Assembly (NCBI RefSeq): GCF_001666755.1
Contig: NZ_LZJC01000082.1
Span: 1 to 64,000 of the forward strand
From: Mycobacterium sp. E1214
GTDB lineage: Bacteria; Actinomycetota; Actinomycetes; Mycobacteriales; Mycobacteriaceae
Direction of reading: 5' to 3'
Length of the DNA stretch: 64,000 nucleotides
Of the stretch, positions 61,013-64,000 are shown piece after piece (within the stretch, counting starts at the first letter, position 1; each line of letters starts with the position of its first letter). The notes beneath the pieces were generated by a model that was given only the letters and a program-made list of their open reading frames with translations, was not told where the DNA came from and did not search any database. A program made the position numbers and the translations under genes.

Positions 61013-61705
61013 ATGGCGAAGGTCTTGATCGTGGTGTCGGGCGCGAGCTACTGGGCGCTCAACGACGGCACCCGGCACCCCACCGGCTACTGGGCCGAGG
61101 AGTTCGCCGCCCCGTACCGCGAGCTCACCGGCGCCGGGCACGAGGTCGTCGTCGCCACACCGAAAGGCGTTGTGCCGTACGTGGACGCGATGAGCCTGCG
61201 GCCGGCGATGGCCGGCGGCGAGGAGACCGCGCGCGAAATGGAGGAGATCCTGCGCTCCGCCGAGGAGCTGCGCCGCCCGATCGAGCTGGCCGACGCCCGC
61301 CTCGACGACTACGACGCCGTCTACTACCCCGGCGGGCACGGCCCCATGGAGGACCTGTGGCGCGACGCCGATTCCGGGCGGCTGCTGATCGCCGCCCTGG
61401 CTTCCGGCAAGCCGCTGGCCATCGTCTGCCACGCGCCGGTGGCGCTGCTGGCGACCCGCCGAAACGGCGTGTCGCCCTTCGCCGGTTACCGGGTGACGGC
61501 CTTCACCAACGACGAGGAGGACGGCGTCGGGCTGCGCGAGAAGGCCCCGTGGACCGCCGAGGACGAGCTGGTGCGGATGGGCGTCGAGTTCACCCGCGGC
61601 GAGAACTGGAAGCCCTACACCGTCGTCGACCGTAACCTCTTCACCGGCCAGAACCCCGCGTCGGCCGGGCCGCTGGCCCAGGAGTTCATGAAGAAGCTCG
61701 ACTAG
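61013..61705 (+). CDS. DJ-1/PfpI-superfamily protein (Hsp31-like)
   Basis: A 230-residue class-I-glutamine-amidotransferase-like protein. The nucleophilic cysteine with its following histidine is in AIVCHAPVALLA, the acidic partner is in TGYWAEEFAAPY, and YYPGGHGPMEDL forms the oxyanion region, as in Hsp31/glyoxalase III-type members. These act as glutathione-independent glyoxalases or stress chaperones. The start at 61013 has GGGAGGA at good spacing; an upstream ATG at 60956 lacks one. It may detoxify methylglyoxal, alongside the glyoxalase-fold gene next to it, though that gene is convergent. Confidence 0.88.
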   Translation: MAKVLIVVSGASYWALNDGTRHPTGYWAEEFAAPYRELTGAGHEVVVATPKGVVPYVDAMSLRPAMAGGEETAREMEEILRSAEELRRPIELADARLDDYDAVYYPGGHGPMEDLWRDADSGRLLIAALASGKPLAIVCHAPVALLATRRNGVSPFAGYRVTAFTNDEEDGVGLREKAPWTAEDELVRMGVEFTRGENWKPYTVVDRNLFTGQNPASAGPLAQEFMKKLD

Positions 61706-61757
61706 CACCCAGCGTGCACACCGAGCAGGCCGACGCGCGGCACTGATCGCTGGGCGC

Positions 61758-62099
61758 TTAGGGGCCTTCGACGTACTCGAACACCGCGCCGTCGGGGTGT
61801 CGGACGTCCACCCTGCGTCCCTGCGGCCCCGGCATGGGGCCGGCGACGATGTGCCCGTTATGAGCCGACAATGCGGCCAGTACCGGATCCAACGACTGCA
61901 CACGCACCGTGGCAACGCGATCGCTGACCCGATCGGTGTTCCCGCTCAGCAGGAGGAACGACCCCACGCGCGCCAGCCTGACATCACGGACATTGAACCG
62001 GGTGGCCTCCGCCCCCTCGGTCAGGGCTTGATAGAAGGGGATGGCCCGGTCCAGGTCCTCGACGAGGACCCGTGCCAACACCGTGGTCACGTTGCCCAT
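61758..62099 (-). CDS. VOC/glyoxalase-fold protein
   Basis: A 113-residue vicinal-oxygen-chelate domain: the first beta-alpha-beta unit (VLARVLVEDLDRAIPFYQAL), a central strand (RLARVGSFLLLSG) and the second unit ending RRVDVRHPDGAVFEYVEG, where the terminal Glu is the usual metal ligand. A His at the first metal position is not evident, so it may be a binding or resistance protein and not an active glyoxalase. It follows the malic enzyme gene by 21 bases on the same strand and is probably co-transcribed. Confidence 0.82.
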   Translation of the reverse strand: MGNVTTVLARVLVEDLDRAIPFYQALTEGAEATRFNVRDVRLARVGSFLLLSGNTDRVSDRVATVRVQSLDPVLAALSAHNGHIVAGPMPGPQGRRVDVRHPDGAVFEYVEGP

Positions 62100-62120
62100 G
62101 CTGTCTCCATTCTCATTCCC

Positions 62121-63785
62121 TCAGCGGTATCGGGGCGACCAGCGCGTGCGTGCGATGTGTTCGCTCAGCGCCATAGGGTCTTGGGCCGGCGCAACACCGT
62201 CTTTGACCGCCTGTGCCGCAACCGCTTCGGCGATACGTATGGTGACGTCCGGTGTGTCGCGCAGCGACGGCAGCAACGGCGAAGCCGGGCTGGAAAATGC
62301 AGGAGATTCTTCGCCGAGGGCCCGAGCGGCGGCCGCGACCATGGTGTCGGTCACCCGGGTGGCTTTGGCGGCGGTGACCGCGAGTCCGATCGCGGGAAAG
62401 ATGTAGACATTGTTGCACTGCGCGACCTCGCGGCGAGATCCGTTGCGGTGCAACGAGCCGAATGGCGATCCGGTCGCGATCAGCGCGCGGCCGTCGGTCC
62501 AACGGTCGAGCTCGTCGGGATGTGCCTCCGCGCGACTGGTCGGGTTGGACAGCGGGAAGATGATGGGGCGCTCGACTTTGCCGGCCATCTCTCGCACGAT
62601 CGTCTCGTTGAACGCGCCCGCCGCCGACGACAGACCCAGCAGGACATCGACGTCCACGTGGCGCACGACGTCGGCGAGTTGCGCCGGCCGGGACAGGTTC
62701 CACGATGCTACCCGCGCGGCCGGTTGGGCGTGACGGCGCTTGGCTTCGGAAAGCCCCGGACGGTCATCGGTCAGCAGACCGAATGAGTCGACCACCCAAA
62801 GACGTTGCCGTGCAGCGCGTTCGGTTAAGCCAAGACTCATCAACTCGCGATGCAGCATGTCCATCACCCCGATGCCGGCCGACCCGGCGCCCAGCATCAC
62901 GATGTCGAGTTCCGACAAGGGCCGGCCCACGACCCGGGCGGCACCGTGCAGGGCGCCCAGAGTCACTGCGGCGGTCCCTTGGATGTCGTCGTTGAAGGTC
63001 AGCATGGTGTCGCGATACCGGTCCAGGATGGGTTGGGCGTGGGTCGTCGCGAAGTCCTCCCACTGCAGCAGCACGTGGGGAAGCGTCTGCCGTACCGCGC
63101 TGACGAACATGTCGATGAAGTCGTCGTAGGCCTGGCCGTCGATGCGGCGGTGCCGCCAGCCCAGGTAATAGGGATCATCCAGGAGAACGGCGTTGTCGGT
63201 GCCCACGTCGAGCAGAATGGGAAGGGTCCGCCCCGGATCGATCCCCCCGATCAGGCTATAGAGCGAAAGCTTGCCGACCGGGATCCCCATGCCACCGATT
63301 CCCTGGTCTCCCAAGCCGAGGATCCGCTGGCCGTCGGTGACGACGATGACGTCGATGTCACGGTGCGGACGGTTGGCCAGGGCCTCGGCCAGGCGGTGAC
63401 GTTGCGGGTAGGAGAGGAACAGGCCTCGGGGGCGACGGTAGATGTTGCTGAACTGCTGGCAGGCTTCGCCGACGGTCGGGGTGTAGACGATCGGCAACGT
63501 TTCCACGATGTGTTCCTGCAGGACGCGGTAGAACAACGTCTCATTACGATCCTGCAGCGCCCGCAGGTAGGCGTGCTTGTCCAACGGTGTTGGGCGAGTG
63601 CTGAACTCGTGCCAGCAGTGCTCGACTTGCTGGTCGAGCGTCTTGACCGCGGTCGGCAGTAGGCCCATCAAACCCAGGCGGCTGCGCTCCTCATCGGTGT
63701 ACGCGGTGCCTTTGGTCAGGAGGGGATCGAAAAGCCGGGCGTACCCCCTGGGGTCGACATGCATTGCGTTGATTCCGTTCTCCAT
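62121..63785 (-). CDS. NAD-type malic enzyme (oxaloacetate-decarboxylating)
   Basis: A 554-residue malic enzyme of the MaeA/eukaryotic-length class, converting malate to pyruvate and CO2 with NAD(P). Motifs are VYTPTVGEACQQFSNIYR, the metal/catalytic segment LLQWEDFATTHAQ with FNDDIQGTAAV, and the Rossmann loop MLGAGSAGIGVMD. The later FPLSNPTSRAEAHPDE is also characteristic. It is of the same class as M. tuberculosis Mez but clearly divergent, so I give no symbol. The ATG at 63785 is preferred over far-upstream codons, which overlap the alcohol dehydrogenase gene. Spaced 52 bases after that gene, it may share its transcript. Confidence 0.93.
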   Translation of the reverse strand: MENGINAMHVDPRGYARLFDPLLTKGTAYTDEERSRLGLMGLLPTAVKTLDQQVEHCWHEFSTRPTPLDKHAYLRALQDRNETLFYRVLQEHIVETLPIVYTPTVGEACQQFSNIYRRPRGLFLSYPQRHRLAEALANRPHRDIDVIVVTDGQRILGLGDQGIGGMGIPVGKLSLYSLIGGIDPGRTLPILLDVGTDNAVLLDDPYYLGWRHRRIDGQAYDDFIDMFVSAVRQTLPHVLLQWEDFATTHAQPILDRYRDTMLTFNDDIQGTAAVTLGALHGAARVVGRPLSELDIVMLGAGSAGIGVMDMLHRELMSLGLTERAARQRLWVVDSFGLLTDDRPGLSEAKRRHAQPAARVASWNLSRPAQLADVVRHVDVDVLLGLSSAAGAFNETIVREMAGKVERPIIFPLSNPTSRAEAHPDELDRWTDGRALIATGSPFGSLHRNGSRREVAQCNNVYIFPAIGLAVTAAKATRVTDTMVAAAARALGEESPAFSSPASPLLPSLRDTPDVTIRIAEAVAAQAVKDGVAPAQDPMALSEHIARTRWSPRYR

Positions 63786-63837
63786 TATGGGCCCAGCGAA
63801 CCACGCAGCGCCGCCCGCGACGAGCCGTTCTTCCCTG

Positions 63838-64000
63838 TCAATCCGTGAGGAGCACTTTGATCGCGCGGCGTTGCGCCATGGCGTCGTAGCCTTCGGCAAC
63901 CCCCGACAGGGGCAGGGTCAGGTCGAAAACCCTGCCGGGGTTGATCTTTCCGTCGAGGACAAGCTCGATGAGCGAGGGCAGATATCGGCGAACGGGTGCG
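63838..64000 (-). CDS. Zinc-type alcohol dehydrogenase, C-terminal part only
   Basis: Fifty-three codons before a TGA at 63840-63838 read PVRRYLPSLIELVLDGKINP, then the PLSGVAEGYDAMAQRRAIKV ending typical of zinc-dependent medium-chain alcohol dehydrogenases (the helix before the last strand with the A-I-K-V-L pattern). The cofactor and zinc domains lie beyond the window edge, so specificity is unknown. It is transcribed towards the malic enzyme gene. Confidence 0.75.
   Translation of the reverse strand, partial: APVRRYLPSLIELVLDGKINPGRVFDLTLPLSGVAEGYDAMAQRRAIKVLLTD

Overview
The window is chromosomal DNA from a Mycobacterium that is not the M. tuberculosis complex. The evidence is high GC, frequent GTG starts, ATGA/GTGA gene couplings, a single-chain FAS-I synthase, mycolate reductase (CmrA), L,D-transpeptidase LdtB, an MMPL exporter, an Eis-like acetyltransferase and F420-type enzymes. 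From about 18.5 to 54.2 kb the gene order mirrors, in inverted orientation, the M. tuberculosis segment Rv2525c to Rv2498c as I know it: Rv2525c, fas, acpS, M20 peptidase, bcp, Rv2520c, ldtB, tRNA-His, orn, Rv2510c, cmrA, Rv2508c, Rv2507, Rv2506, accD1, accA1, fadE19, Rv2499c, citE. Two differences stand out. About 7 kb (LysR, MFS pump, tRNA-Lys, Eis-like enzyme, MMPL, DMT protein) lies between the Rv2520c homologue and ldtB, and fadD35-scoA-scoB is absent between the TetR gene and accD1.

Region 1 (0-18.5 kb) is an accessory catabolic block. A minus-strand run holds four acyl-CoA dehydrogenase subunits (two complete/degenerate pairs) and a truncated fadD, all joined by 4-base overlaps. It is followed by an F420-type oxidoreductase, an SDR, a GntR regulator, a tandem-domain CaiB/BaiF CoA-transferase, a 3Fe-4S ferredoxin, a Rieske oxygenase, a SnoaL-like protein, a split MaoC hydratase pair, an aldehyde dehydrogenase and a CrtC/AttH lipocalin-like protein. 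An 11-bp dyad of the form GCTA-N3-TAGC (consensus GCTAAMATAGC) occurs in four promoter regions of this block, including that of the GntR gene. I read the block as one regulon for a bulky, possibly steroid- or terpenoid-like substrate; the substrate is not identifiable from sequence. A second Rieske oxygenase faces a MerR-type regulator across a perfect 6-11-6 inverted repeat.

Region 2 (18.5-47.9 kb) is conserved housekeeping and envelope DNA: de novo fatty acid synthesis (fas plus its phosphopantetheinyl transferase), peptidoglycan cross-linking (ldtB), mycolate maturation (cmrA), RNA turnover (orn), transporters and two tRNA genes.

Region 3 (47.9-54.2 kb) is the leucine/itaconate catabolic operon accD1-accA1-fadE19-MaoC-citE, divergent from a TetR regulator, with two matching operator dyads between them.

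Region 4 (54.2-64 kb) is mixed. It contains an AT-richer patch with an orphan gene, a doubled carboxymuconolactone-decarboxylase-like protein, an MTHFR-like/methyltransferase pair, an SRPBCC protein, a membrane-anchored esterase, a DJ-1/PfpI protein, a glyoxalase-fold protein, an NAD-type malic enzyme and the end of a zinc alcohol dehydrogenase. At the extreme left edge the fadD reading is broken by an inverted piece of a fadD gene, either a real inversion or an assembly fold-back.
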